Part shown: in pieces, positions 6,541 to 14,486 of the stretch
Layout: each line of letters opens with the position of its first letter
Position numbering within the stretch: the first letter of the stretch is position 1
The notes under the pieces: generated by a model
What the model was told of the DNA's origin: nothing
Database searches by the model: none
What the model saw: only the letters and a program-made list of their open reading frames with translations
Translations under genes and position numbers: made by a program
Assembly: GCA_963759155.1 (NCBI GenBank)
Contig: CAVWXX010000021.1
Location: 1 to 64,000 of the forward strand
Direction of reading: 5' to 3'
Origin: SZUA-36 sp963759155
GTDB lineage: Bacteria > Pseudomonadota > Gammaproteobacteria > Xanthomonadales > SZUA-36
DNA length: 64,000 nt

Positions 6541-8139
6541 CTAGTTCACCAGCTCAATCTCACCCGGCCGCCAGGTCTGGTCGATCCAGGGCTGTTCGGG
6601 TCCATAGATACGCAGGGCAATGAACCAGCTCTTTCCGGGAATGGTCTGCAGCCAGTTGCCTTCCATGCCTTTCGGGGCTTCTGGAGAAAAGTAAATATCC
6701 ATCGAGCCGTCGGGATTGGTTTTAATGCCTTCATCCTGACTTCCAAGGGTTGGAAACTGCTGATCGGTCTGCAGCTGGGAACGGGTCTGGGTGTCATACA
6801 TGGTGATGGCCCAGAAATCCTTGGCAGGCGGATTCGGCGGCACGTGCAGTTTATAGGTCTTGGAACCGTCAAATACATCGCCATTCGAATCGAGCATTCC
6901 CATGGAGTAGTCGGAGCCTTTTCCAGCAACCGTCATGGCCATGGCTGGAGACACGCAGATATATCCGAAGTGGAAGAGCACTCGCGGATCCAGGCGATAA
7001 GCGCCGTTGCGGGTGAAGGTGGTGTCTTTGTCAGCATAAGCCGTCACCCAGGCGTCACTATCCTTATAGGTTAAATTGCCGGGGTCACGCGGGAAATAGC
7101 TGATCGCGCGGGCAGCGCCATTGGCAATCTCCATGGCATCCTTCAGGATTTTTTTCATCCGTGCATCGGGATTGAAAGGCTTACCTTTTTCAATACCGAT
7201 GGCCGCCATCATGCCTTTCGCTTCCGGTCCCAGGTAATCGTCAGGTTCTCCCTGAATCAGGGCATGCAGTTTTTCAAATGCCGTGTAATCATTCGGAAGG
7301 ATCACTTGCATTTCCTTGCCAGACACATTGATAAACTCCATGGCCGGAGGATTGGCTTTTGTGGCCAGGGGGTAGACCTTCAGGGTATTACGGATATTCT
7401 TGGAGGCCGCTGGAATGGCTTCTGCGAGCGGCATGCTCTTGTCGAGGTAGCCGCGCATAAATACCCAAACGCCACTGGTTTTGGAAGGAACGACAAAGTA
7501 ACCATCCGGCACGTCTCCGTCATAACCTGGAGGCAGGACGAGGAATTTTCCGCCTTTGCCTTTATCCGGTCCGGCAACACCGAGGTCGGTCATGTACTGA
7601 AAAGCCATGTCATCCAGAATGCCGAGCATTCCGGGTGGCAGGTCGATAACGGTCGGACCGTCCTTAAGTAGGTCTAGAAAGCCGACAGCGTACATGGTGG
7701 AGGTGTTACCGGTCAGCAGAACCGTTGTTGAATCCATCAGACTGTCCCAGATGACGATCTTATTGGAGGTGTCTGCGCCGACCGCCGCTTGCCCTTCGCG
7801 AAGGGCATTAACGGACAGGGCTGGAATTGAATTCAGGTAGACATTTACGGCACGTGAAGTGTCGAGATAGTCGTAAATCGCAGTCGTGCTTTCTTTTGTC
7901 GGAACTCCGTCAAAGTACTTGAGCGTCCCGATAGATGTTTGGACCTCATCCGGCGCGGTAAACGCTTTCGGAATCGACGTGGTCATTTTCATTTTAGGTG
8001 GTGTGATCCGGGCCGGTGCAGGTGCGGTAACTGGTTCGGGTGCGACAGCAGTCACGGCCACATCTTCGTCCTGTTGTTGGCAGCCAATGATGGCCAGCAA
8101 ACTGCACGCCGTGATTGTCAAGATGGCGAGTTTTCTCAT
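6541..8139 (-). CDS. DUF1254/DUF1214 lipoprotein, paralogue 2
   Basis: 532 residues. Unlike its siblings it has a lipoprotein signal (SLLAIIGC, so Cys20 would be lipidated) and a proline/alanine-rich linker. The DUF1254 half follows at about residues 65-260: LLTGNTSTMYAVGF, GPTVIDLPPGMLG, DKGKGGKFLVLPPGY and DVPDGYFVV. The DUF1214 half at about 390-530 has DGSKTYKLHVPPNPPAKDFW, TRSQLQT and GSMDIYFSPEAPKGME. The family is exported and of unknown biochemical role. GGAGG lies nine bases before the ATG. Lipidation suggests anchoring to the outer or inner membrane, where it could work beside soluble paralogues. Confidence 0.85.
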   Translation of the reverse strand: MRKLAILTITACSLLAIIGCQQQDEDVAVTAVAPEPVTAPAPARITPPKMKMTTSIPKAFTAPDEVQTSIGTLKYFDGVPTKESTTAIYDYLDTSRAVNVYLNSIPALSVNALREGQAAVGADTSNKIVIWDSLMDSTTVLLTGNTSTMYAVGFLDLLKDGPTVIDLPPGMLGILDDMAFQYMTDLGVAGPDKGKGGKFLVLPPGYDGDVPDGYFVVPSKTSGVWVFMRGYLDKSMPLAEAIPAASKNIRNTLKVYPLATKANPPAMEFINVSGKEMQVILPNDYTAFEKLHALIQGEPDDYLGPEAKGMMAAIGIEKGKPFNPDARMKKILKDAMEIANGAARAISYFPRDPGNLTYKDSDAWVTAYADKDTTFTRNGAYRLDPRVLFHFGYICVSPAMAMTVAGKGSDYSMGMLDSNGDVFDGSKTYKLHVPPNPPAKDFWAITMYDTQTRSQLQTDQQFPTLGSQDEGIKTNPDGSMDIYFSPEAPKGMEGNWLQTIPGKSWFIALRIYGPEQPWIDQTWRPGEIELVN

Positions 8140-8162
8140 GTTTCTATCCTCCGTTGTTTAGT

Positions 8163-8195
8163 GCGCGGCGGCGTTGCCAATGCAAGCCGCCGCGC
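8163..8195. terminator. GC-rich intercistronic hairpin (10-bp stem)
   Basis: GCGCGGCGGC (8163-8172) pairs perfectly with GCCGCCGCGC (8186-8195). It begins 11 bases after the stop of DUF1254 paralogue 3 and lies 24 bases before the start of paralogue 2. It is one of several equivalent hairpins between the genes of this cluster. Confidence 0.65.
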
Positions 8196-8205
8196 CTTTT
8201 CTGTG

Positions 8206-9720
8206 CTACTTGACCAGTTCAATCTCACCAGGACGCCAGCCCTTGTCATACCAAACCTGGGTTGGGCTGTAGATTCTCCAGAATACATTCCAGCCTTTGT
8301 TCGGAATGGTCTGTACCCAGTTGACATTGCCTTCAGGTTTTTCAGGGCCGAAGTAAATGTCATAGGATCCGTCGGCATTCTGCACCACATCACTCTGGAT
8401 ACTGGTTACGCCGGGCAGGCGCTGGTCGGTCTGCAGCATGCAACGGGTCTGATTATCGTACACCGTGATCTCCCAGAAGCGTTTTGCAGGAACATTGGCC
8501 GGAATATGCAACTTGTAATTATTGGCACCATTCAATATTCCACCTTCTGAGTCGCGCAGACCGATCACATATTGAGAACCGGCACCCACTGGAGGTTTGA
8601 CCATCACCGGTGTGATGCCGGTGGCATAATAGTGGAAACGGGTTCTTTCGTTGATTAAGCGTGCACCATTATGCTCAAAAGCGTAGCTTCCACCGGCAAA
8701 ACCGAGTTCCCAGCTGTTGCTACCCGGCCAGATCGTTACGTTTTCGTTTCTGTTTCTCCAGATAATAGAGCGTTGCGTGGCGGTACCAACCAATGCTGCT
8801 TCTTTCAGGATTTTGGTCATTCGGGCATCGGGCTTAAACTCTTTGCCCTTTTCTATACCCAGTGAAGCAAGCATTCCCAATGATTCAGCATCCCAGGCAG
8901 CAGCGGGTTCTTCCTGTACCACTTCATTCACTTCGTGGAAGAATGTAATATCCTGTGCATGCAAGGTGTTGATGTATTTGTTAGATACGTCGTGAAACTT
9001 CACAGGTGTTGGGTTATCAGCTTCCGCTAAAGGATATACTTTTAAATGATCCTTAATACTGTTCACAACAGCGGCGTTGTCATCGCCCTTGGGAAAACCT
9101 CTTAGAGCAAACCAATGGCCATATGTTTCTGACCGTATAACAAAGGGACCTTCTTCCAGATCGCCTTCATAATCAGGTGGAAGAATGATGTATTTTCCAC
9201 CTTTACCTTTATCGGGCCCTGCATTTCCCATATCGGTGACATAGTGGAACCAGAAGTTGTCCAATATGGCCAATACATTGGGGGGTGTTTCCATAACAAC
9301 CGGCCCATTTTTCGTGTCAATCCACATGAATAGGTAGATCACCGTCGTATTACCGGTTAACAGAAGTCCTTTAGAATCCAGACGACTTTCCCAGATGATC
9401 GCGGTTTCATTATCGGGGCCATATTCACGGATTCCTCTTCTGAAACCTACAAGTGAAGCCGCAGGAGTAGTCATGATCATGGACTCTACAGCTCGCGAAA
9501 AATCCTGGTTATCCCAAATAAGTTGAGCTGTTTCAGCGGTAGGAACTCCATCAAAAAATTCAAGAGTACCCAGCCGGGTCTCCACCTTGTCCGGGATGAG
9601 CACGTTCTCCGGGATCTGTGTGGTCATTTTATATTGGGGTGATTTGGCCCAGGATGTGGCGGGTAGGCTAATCGCTACCAGCCCAGCCACGGTAAACGCT
9701 AATAATGTGTTAATTTTCAT
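8206..9720 (-). CDS. Exported DUF1254/DUF1214 protein, paralogue 3
   Basis: 504 residues with a cleavable signal peptide (MKINTLLAFTVAGLVAISLP, cleavage near SWAKS). DUF1254 occupies about residues 40-230 (LLTGNTTVIYLFMW, DKGKGGKYIILPPDY, EGPFVIRSETYG). DUF1214 lies at about 370-500 (GANNYKLHIPANVPAKRFW, RCMLQTDQRLPG, GSYDIYFGPEKPEG). Several positions conserved in the other copies are changed, for instance PPDYEGDLEEG in place of PPGYEGDVPDG, so this is the most diverged member and may bind something different. An AGAGGAAA ribosome site precedes the ATG. Confidence 0.85.
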   Translation of the reverse strand: MKINTLLAFTVAGLVAISLPATSWAKSPQYKMTTQIPENVLIPDKVETRLGTLEFFDGVPTAETAQLIWDNQDFSRAVESMIMTTPAASLVGFRRGIREYGPDNETAIIWESRLDSKGLLLTGNTTVIYLFMWIDTKNGPVVMETPPNVLAILDNFWFHYVTDMGNAGPDKGKGGKYIILPPDYEGDLEEGPFVIRSETYGHWFALRGFPKGDDNAAVVNSIKDHLKVYPLAEADNPTPVKFHDVSNKYINTLHAQDITFFHEVNEVVQEEPAAAWDAESLGMLASLGIEKGKEFKPDARMTKILKEAALVGTATQRSIIWRNRNENVTIWPGSNSWELGFAGGSYAFEHNGARLINERTRFHYYATGITPVMVKPPVGAGSQYVIGLRDSEGGILNGANNYKLHIPANVPAKRFWEITVYDNQTRCMLQTDQRLPGVTSIQSDVVQNADGSYDIYFGPEKPEGNVNWVQTIPNKGWNVFWRIYSPTQVWYDKGWRPGEIELVK

Positions 9721-9775
9721 AGATATTTCCTCTAGTCAAAAATTCAAATTTCATGGACCGCCGCTTGGTTGCTTT

Positions 9776-9800
9776 GGGCGGGGCGAGCGCTAACCCGCCC
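9776..9800. terminator. Intercistronic hairpin (7-bp GC stem)
   Basis: GGGCGGG (9776-9782) pairs with CCCGCCC (9794-9800). The hairpin lies between the stop of paralogue 4 and the start of paralogue 3, in the same position as the hairpins at 8163 and 11422. Confidence 0.55.
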
Positions 9801-9821
9801 CGTTTATTTGTCTTGAGTGAA

Positions 9822-11396
9822 TTACTTCACCAACTCCAGCTCACTCGGCCGCCAGGTCTTATCCAACCAAGGCTCAAGCGGGCCGTACATACGCAGGAGG
9901 ATGAACCAGCTTTTGCCGGGGATGGTCTGGATCCAGTTGCTTTCCTTGCCCTTTGGCGCTTTGGGAGCAAAGTAGATGTCATACGAACCATCTTTGTTGG
10001 CTTTGACCTCTCCGCTTAAACTATTTAGCCCGGCAAAGGGTTGGTCGCTCTGAAGCATGCTGCGCGTCTGCGGGTCATAAATTGTCACTGACCAATTGTC
10101 TTTTACCGGAACATTGGGCGGCAGGTTGAGTTTGTAGGTTTTTGCGCCATCCAAAGGCTGGTGTTTCGAATCTAATCCGGCAATACCGTAGTCCGAACCA
10201 ACACCAGGTTTAATCCCTGCCATGGCCGGAGTGACACAGACCGCGTTGTAATGCATCCAAAGTCGGGCATCTATGCGACGGATTCCATCTTTTAAGAAGA
10301 AGGCATCTTTGTCAGGAAATGCCATGACCCACTCACTGTCGGTCTCTGGATAGAAATAATGTCCGGGATCACGTGGATACACGGTATTGGCGCGTGCGTA
10401 GGCATTGCCGATATCAACCGCTTCGTTGAGCAGTTTTTTCATACGCGCATCTGGATTAAAGGGTTTCCCCTTGACGATACCGAGTGTCGCGATCGTTCCA
10501 CGGACTTCAGGGTCGATAAAATCGATGGGTTCTTTTTGGATGATCTCATTGAGTCGTTCAAAATAGGTGAAATCATTTGGCGGAATCGTATTGTAATAAA
10601 CGCCCGACATGTTCTTGAACTCCATCTTCGGCGGATTATCCTTCTTCGCCAGCGGATAGACTTTCAGGTTGTTCTTGACGTTATCGGCAGCCTTTTTGAC
10701 ATCAGCTGGGTCGTTCACATCCCTGACATAACCGCGGAAGAAGTTCCACACCACATAGCTCGTGGATTTAACGACAAAATACCCATCCGGAACATCCCCT
10801 TCATAACCAGGAGGCAGCACCAGGTATTTTCCGCCCTTGCCCTTATCGGGACCAGCTGCGCCCATATCGCTGAGATAGCGCATATTGCCATCATCAAGAA
10901 TGCCCAGTTGATCCGGCGGAACTTCAATGACAGTTGGGCCGTCTTTTTCAAGGTCGAGAAAGCTCCAGTTATAGAGCGAGGTGTTGTTATAGGTCAGCAC
11001 CTGCGACTTTGAATCTCCCATCTGCTCCCAAAGCACAACCTGATGAGCGTCTCCCATGCCCACGTCCTTACTTCCCTGACGCAGGCTGTAGGTGGATACT
11101 GCGGGCATCATAGTAATATACATCTGCACAGCACGGGCCCGGTCGACATAATCGTACACGGCATCTCTTGTGGTAAGCGTTGGTATCCCATCAAAGAATT
11201 CCAGGGTACCTATGGGTGACTCAACCTTGGCCGGCGTGGTGATGTTCTCCGGAAGCGGTGTCGTCATTTTCATAACAGGCTTTTGGGTGATCATTTTCGG
11301 TGAGTCGGCCCATGCTGCCGTTGTCAGGCCGGCCACCAACAATCCGCTGACAGCCATGGTTGCTACTAATTTGGTTTTCATTGATTTCGTTCTCAT
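9822..11396 (-). CDS. Exported DUF1254/DUF1214 protein, paralogue 4
   Basis: 524 residues. The start at 11396 has GGAG nine bases upstream; MKTK at 11381 is an alternative. The signal peptide ends near TTAAWADSP. DUF1254 motifs at about residues 55-260 include EKDGPTVIEVPPDQLG, DKGKGGKYLVLPPGY and DVPDGYFVV. DUF1214 motifs at about 390-520 include DGAKTYKLNLPPNVPVKDNW, TRSMLQSDQP and GSYDIYFAPKAPKGKE. The middle segment GKPFNPDARMKKLLNEA is shared by all five paralogues. It is the second gene of the array after the regulator end and is close in sequence to paralogue 2. Confidence 0.85.
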   Translation of the reverse strand: MRTKSMKTKLVATMAVSGLLVAGLTTAAWADSPKMITQKPVMKMTTPLPENITTPAKVESPIGTLEFFDGIPTLTTRDAVYDYVDRARAVQMYITMMPAVSTYSLRQGSKDVGMGDAHQVVLWEQMGDSKSQVLTYNNTSLYNWSFLDLEKDGPTVIEVPPDQLGILDDGNMRYLSDMGAAGPDKGKGGKYLVLPPGYEGDVPDGYFVVKSTSYVVWNFFRGYVRDVNDPADVKKAADNVKNNLKVYPLAKKDNPPKMEFKNMSGVYYNTIPPNDFTYFERLNEIIQKEPIDFIDPEVRGTIATLGIVKGKPFNPDARMKKLLNEAVDIGNAYARANTVYPRDPGHYFYPETDSEWVMAFPDKDAFFLKDGIRRIDARLWMHYNAVCVTPAMAGIKPGVGSDYGIAGLDSKHQPLDGAKTYKLNLPPNVPVKDNWSVTIYDPQTRSMLQSDQPFAGLNSLSGEVKANKDGSYDIYFAPKAPKGKESNWIQTIPGKSWFILLRMYGPLEPWLDKTWRPSELELVK

Positions 11397-11421
11397 TTTC
11401 TTACTCCAGCTTATTGCCTGC

Positions 11422-11455
11422 GTGGGAGGCAGTGCTTGCTGCGCCCTGCCCCCAC
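11422..11455. terminator. Intercistronic hairpin with one-base bulge
   Basis: GTGGG (11422-11426) and GGCAG (11428-11432) pair with CTGCC (11446-11450) and CCCAC (11451-11455), with an unpaired A at 11427. It separates DUF1254 paralogues 5 and 4. Confidence 0.5.
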
Positions 11456-11475
11456 ACGTTTAACGTTATGTATAA

Positions 11476-13026
11476 CTACTTAACCAGTTCCACATTATTT
11501 GGAACCCACGTCTTGTCATTGAACGCATTGAGTGGGCCGTAGTACCGCATGTAGACAAAGAATCCCTGATTTGGGATAACTTCTACCCAGTTTTGTTTTG
11601 CAACACCTTCCGGCTGCTTAGCTGAAAAATAAATATCGATAGAACCATCTTTATTTACAACAGGAGCCGGTGTTTGCTGACTACTAATACTTGGATAAGG
11701 CTGAGTTTGCACTACAGCACGGGTATATGGTTCGTAAACAGTAACCGACCAGAAAAGCTTTACGGGAACCTTGGGTGGTACATTGAGTTTGTAGGTTTTA
11801 TTGCCGTCAAAAAACTTACCGTCTTTATCTTTGTAGGTGGTTTGATACCTTGAGCCAAGACCTTCAGGCATCTGCGCCGCCATAGCTGGGGTAATCCCAT
11901 CAGCGGTAAAGTGAAACGTCGAACGCGCCTCAAGATTTATATAATCGTCCTCATAGAACGTTGAGTTATTGGTGATATAGGGACTTTCCCATTCTCTACC
12001 GGGATACACTTTCGCGTTTTCGTGTCGCGAATTAAACGCAATTACGCGCGACATGGCGACGCCTTCTTTCGCTGCCTGCTCCATAATCTTCTTCATGCGA
12101 GCGTCGGGATTGAATGGTTTGCCTTTGATAATGCCGATGGATGCCAGACGTCCCAGTTTTTCTTTGCCGAAGGCTTCGGCCGGTTCGTAGTTGATGATGT
12201 CATGCATCCATTCGAACGCGCTGGCATCTTCGGGAACCAGGGTATTGATCGGCACTCCGGTCACATTGGTAAACTTGCCTTTTCTCGGTCCGGTTTTTAA
12301 TGGATAGACTTTGGCGTTCTTGCGAAAGAATTCCATGGCTTTTTCGCCGGTTCCGACCACTGCCGCGTTGGCTCGAACAAAGGAAAACAGACGGTAGGTT
12401 GGCGATTTAAATACAAAATAGCCATCCGGCACATCTCCTTCGTAACCAGGAGGAAGAATCAGGTATTTTCCGCCCTTGCCTTTGTCCATGCCTGTGGGGC
12501 CAATATCGAAAGCAAACAGGAAGTTGGCGTCATCCACAGGGCCCATCAATCCGGGAGGCGCTTCAAAAACTGTAGGACCGTCTACTTTAAGATCAAATAC
12601 AATCATGGCATAGATACTTTCCGTATTACCGGTCAGCCACATTGCCTTTGAATCCAGCCGGTCGGCTGTCACCGAAATATCCGAGCTGTTCTTTGCGCCG
12701 TAATCGCGTGCCGTGCCGATCATCATTCCACGCATGGACAGGGCGGGATACATATCCAGATACAATTGGGTAGCGCGCTGCAGATCGAGTTCGTCGTAAA
12801 CCTGTTGAACTGTTTTTTCCGTTGGATAGCCACCGGGGAATTTCAGCTCTCCGAACCGGGTCTCCATCTTATCGGGCGCCGGTTTGAAATCCTTTGCAGT
12901 CTGTGGGGTTTGAGCGCCAGCCTGCTCGAAGATACTCTTCTCTCCGGCTTGAGCCAGTCCGGTACTGCCAATACCTGCCATCATCAGCCCGGCAGCAGCA
13001 AGGCTTACAAGTGAGTTAGTCTTCAT
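11476..13026 (-). CDS. Exported DUF1254/DUF1214 protein, paralogue 5
   Basis: 516 residues and the first DUF1254 gene in the direction of transcription. The signal peptide is residues 1-27 (STGLAQAGE at the cleavage site). DUF1254 spans about 60-245, with LTGNTESIYA at 131-140, DGPTVFEAPPGLMG at 149-162 and DKGKGGKYL at 181-189. DUF1214 spans about 380-516, with DGNKTYKLNVPPKVPVK at 407-423 and GSIDIYFSAKQPEG at 461-474. It is most like paralogue 1: both share IFEQAG/LFENAG, KDFKPAPD and DELDLQRATQ/DEMDLQRATQ, which points to one duplication giving copies 1 and 5. The family has no settled function. A hydrolytic or binding role in the periplasm is a guess from the export signals and the outer-membrane partners. 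Confidence 0.88.
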   Translation of the reverse strand: MKTNSLVSLAAAGLMMAGIGSTGLAQAGEKSIFEQAGAQTPQTAKDFKPAPDKMETRFGELKFPGGYPTEKTVQQVYDELDLQRATQLYLDMYPALSMRGMMIGTARDYGAKNSSDISVTADRLDSKAMWLTGNTESIYAMIVFDLKVDGPTVFEAPPGLMGPVDDANFLFAFDIGPTGMDKGKGGKYLILPPGYEGDVPDGYFVFKSPTYRLFSFVRANAAVVGTGEKAMEFFRKNAKVYPLKTGPRKGKFTNVTGVPINTLVPEDASAFEWMHDIINYEPAEAFGKEKLGRLASIGIIKGKPFNPDARMKKIMEQAAKEGVAMSRVIAFNSRHENAKVYPGREWESPYITNNSTFYEDDYINLEARSTFHFTADGITPAMAAQMPEGLGSRYQTTYKDKDGKFFDGNKTYKLNVPPKVPVKLFWSVTVYEPYTRAVVQTQPYPSISSQQTPAPVVNKDGSIDIYFSAKQPEGVAKQNWVEVIPNQGFFVYMRYYGPLNAFNDKTWVPNNVELVK

Positions 13027-13093
13027 ATCAATTTCTCCAATTTTCTATCGCGCTTGAAATGTGTTTGAATTTCATCGTATTCACCTTAAAAAA

Positions 13094-13366
13094 TTAATCT
13101 GATTCGGAACTGTCTTCGATCTGCTCGACCTTGATGATCGACAGGTGCAGGCCATAAAGTGTCTCAAGCACGCCATTTAACTCGGCCTGATCGCGAATTT
13201 TCCCCTTCAGGCAGGTCTGCAATTGGCCTTTCTTTCCTTTTTGGATGGAAAGGCTCATACCAGCCAGACGGTCACTCCAATTCGCAGCCAATTCACCCAG
13301 GACAAGTATTTGATAGGTCGCCGGGCCGGCGAAGCTCAGACGCGGTTGTCCATTGGGATTTGACAT
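13094..13366 (-). CDS. Small uncharacterised protein (YxIxVxGxL...IRDQAELNGVL family)
   Basis: 90 residues from the ATG at 13366, which has GGAG nine bases upstream; the longer frame to 13396 runs into the preceding gene. It has no signal peptide or membrane segment. The pattern is a start YQILVLGEL, a middle of short strands, then LKGKIRDQAELNGVLETLYGL and a hydrophobic end LSIIKVEQ. From memory, this recurs in many bacterial small proteins of unknown function, where the last third often reads DQAALHGVL. It is cytoplasmic and sits between the SphA-like gene and the DUF1254 array. A regulatory or adaptor role is only inference. Confidence 0.65.
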   Translation of the reverse strand: MSNPNGQPRLSFAGPATYQILVLGELAANWSDRLAGMSLSIQKGKKGQLQTCLKGKIRDQAELNGVLETLYGLHLSIIKVEQIEDSSESD

Positions 13367-13392
13367 GTCATTTTTCTCCAATTCATTGGAAA

Positions 13393-14355
13393 TCATTGCA
13401 GGGGGATTCCCCCTAGCGGGATAGATAATGTGGCAACAAACGCGTTTCCTTCCACCGAGTTACGTACACCAAATTCCCATAGGTAACGTAGGTTCAGGAA
13501 GCCCCAGAGTGTCTTTTTCGTGGCCAAAGGAAGCGTGACTTCGGGGCCCACGGCAAAGGCCCGATTCTTTCCGATCAGGCCGGGCAGCAGCTCGAGATCA
13601 CCCGGAAATTTGTCATCGGTGACTTTCAATTGCGCGTAATAGGCCAGGCCCACATTCACCGCACCGTCCATGTACGCCTTGCCGAGACCGCCTTCCAGGG
13701 TCAGGATCTGACCCACCCGGATGTCGGAGTCTTCCTTTTTGGAATGGAATTCGTAGGAGGCGGTGGTAGCGAAACTCCAGCTTTTGGCCTCGTCCAGATA
13801 CCAGGTCCCCCCGCCAAACAGCTCGAGGGTCCACATACCCATACCCAGGTTATCGTCCGCAGTCGCACCATATCTGCCCGTTGGGGCGTAAATTCCGACG
13901 CCTGCGCTGTAGTCAGCCCGGTCCTTGTGCCAACCAAGGTTTATCGGCTGCACATACAAATCTGTGAAACCTGTTTTGACCTCCGCCACGAGGCCAAGAA
14001 TGGGGGCTTCGAACTTATTGTCAGTCCAGGCAGGTGCAACCATCAGGCTATAGTTACCACCCCACAGCTTTTTTTCTGAAACCCACCAGATACCAATTGC
14101 GTAGCCATTCACATCAAGAGACCCCAGGCGCTCCGGGTCCACTGCGATGACATTGCCATCACGATCTCTCAGTGTGTCACCGCGATAACCATAATAAAGT
14201 GGTGCAAAATAGGTACCGGGATCCGGTTGGGAAGCCGACATCACGCCAGCGTCGCCGGGAAGGTTATGACCCAGAAACTGGGCATAAACACCTGCCGGCA
14301 GTATTAAAAAGATCAATAGCAGACCCGTGATACAGCCTTTGGTAACTCGTTTCAT
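13393..14355 (-). CDS. SphA/MetA-type outer-membrane transporter protein
   Basis: 320 residues from the ATG at 14355 (a GTG at 14358 is adjacent). The signal peptide is cleaved after PAGVYA. The sequence matches the phenol-degradation MetA/SphA-like barrel family by eye: HNLPGDAGVMSASQPDPGTYF, YAIGIWWVSEKKLWGGNYSLMVAPAW, YVQPINLGWHKDRADYSAGVGIYAPTGRY and a C-terminal FVATLSIPLGG. Such barrels are often found beside catabolic genes for hydrocarbons, aromatics or steroids and are thought to aid uptake. It appears to be the first gene of the minus-strand operon that continues into the small protein and the DUF1254 array. A shared G-rich motif and an ACTAG dyad lie upstream. Confidence 0.78.
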   Translation of the reverse strand: MKRVTKGCITGLLLIFLILPAGVYAQFLGHNLPGDAGVMSASQPDPGTYFAPLYYGYRGDTLRDRDGNVIAVDPERLGSLDVNGYAIGIWWVSEKKLWGGNYSLMVAPAWTDNKFEAPILGLVAEVKTGFTDLYVQPINLGWHKDRADYSAGVGIYAPTGRYGATADDNLGMGMWTLELFGGGTWYLDEAKSWSFATTASYEFHSKKEDSDIRVGQILTLEGGLGKAYMDGAVNVGLAYYAQLKVTDDKFPGDLELLPGLIGKNRAFAVGPEVTLPLATKKTLWGFLNLRYLWEFGVRNSVEGNAFVATLSIPLGGIPLQ

Positions 14356-14425
14356 CACACTCTCAACAGCTAGTCTAAAAACATAGTGACTAGTTTGCGC
14401 CCAGGCGGAAGTAAGCGAATCCCCC

Positions 14426-14456
14426 GAGGTGGGTGGAAAACGGGTGGTAAAAGAGG
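14426..14456 (-). promoter_or_regulatory. G-rich upstream motif shared with 2187-2220
   Basis: GGTGGGTGGAAAACGGGTGG then TAAAAGAGGGG on the plus strand, 70-100 bases upstream of the ATG at 14355. GGGTGG occurs twice, ten bases apart, close to one helical turn, which would suit a multimeric MalT-type activator. Between this motif and the gene, ACTAGTCACTATGTTTTTAG on the minus strand is followed by ACTAG, giving a loose dyad. Confidence 0.4.
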
Positions 14457-14486
14457 GGGGCTGTCCTTAAAAGGCCACTTAAAAGG

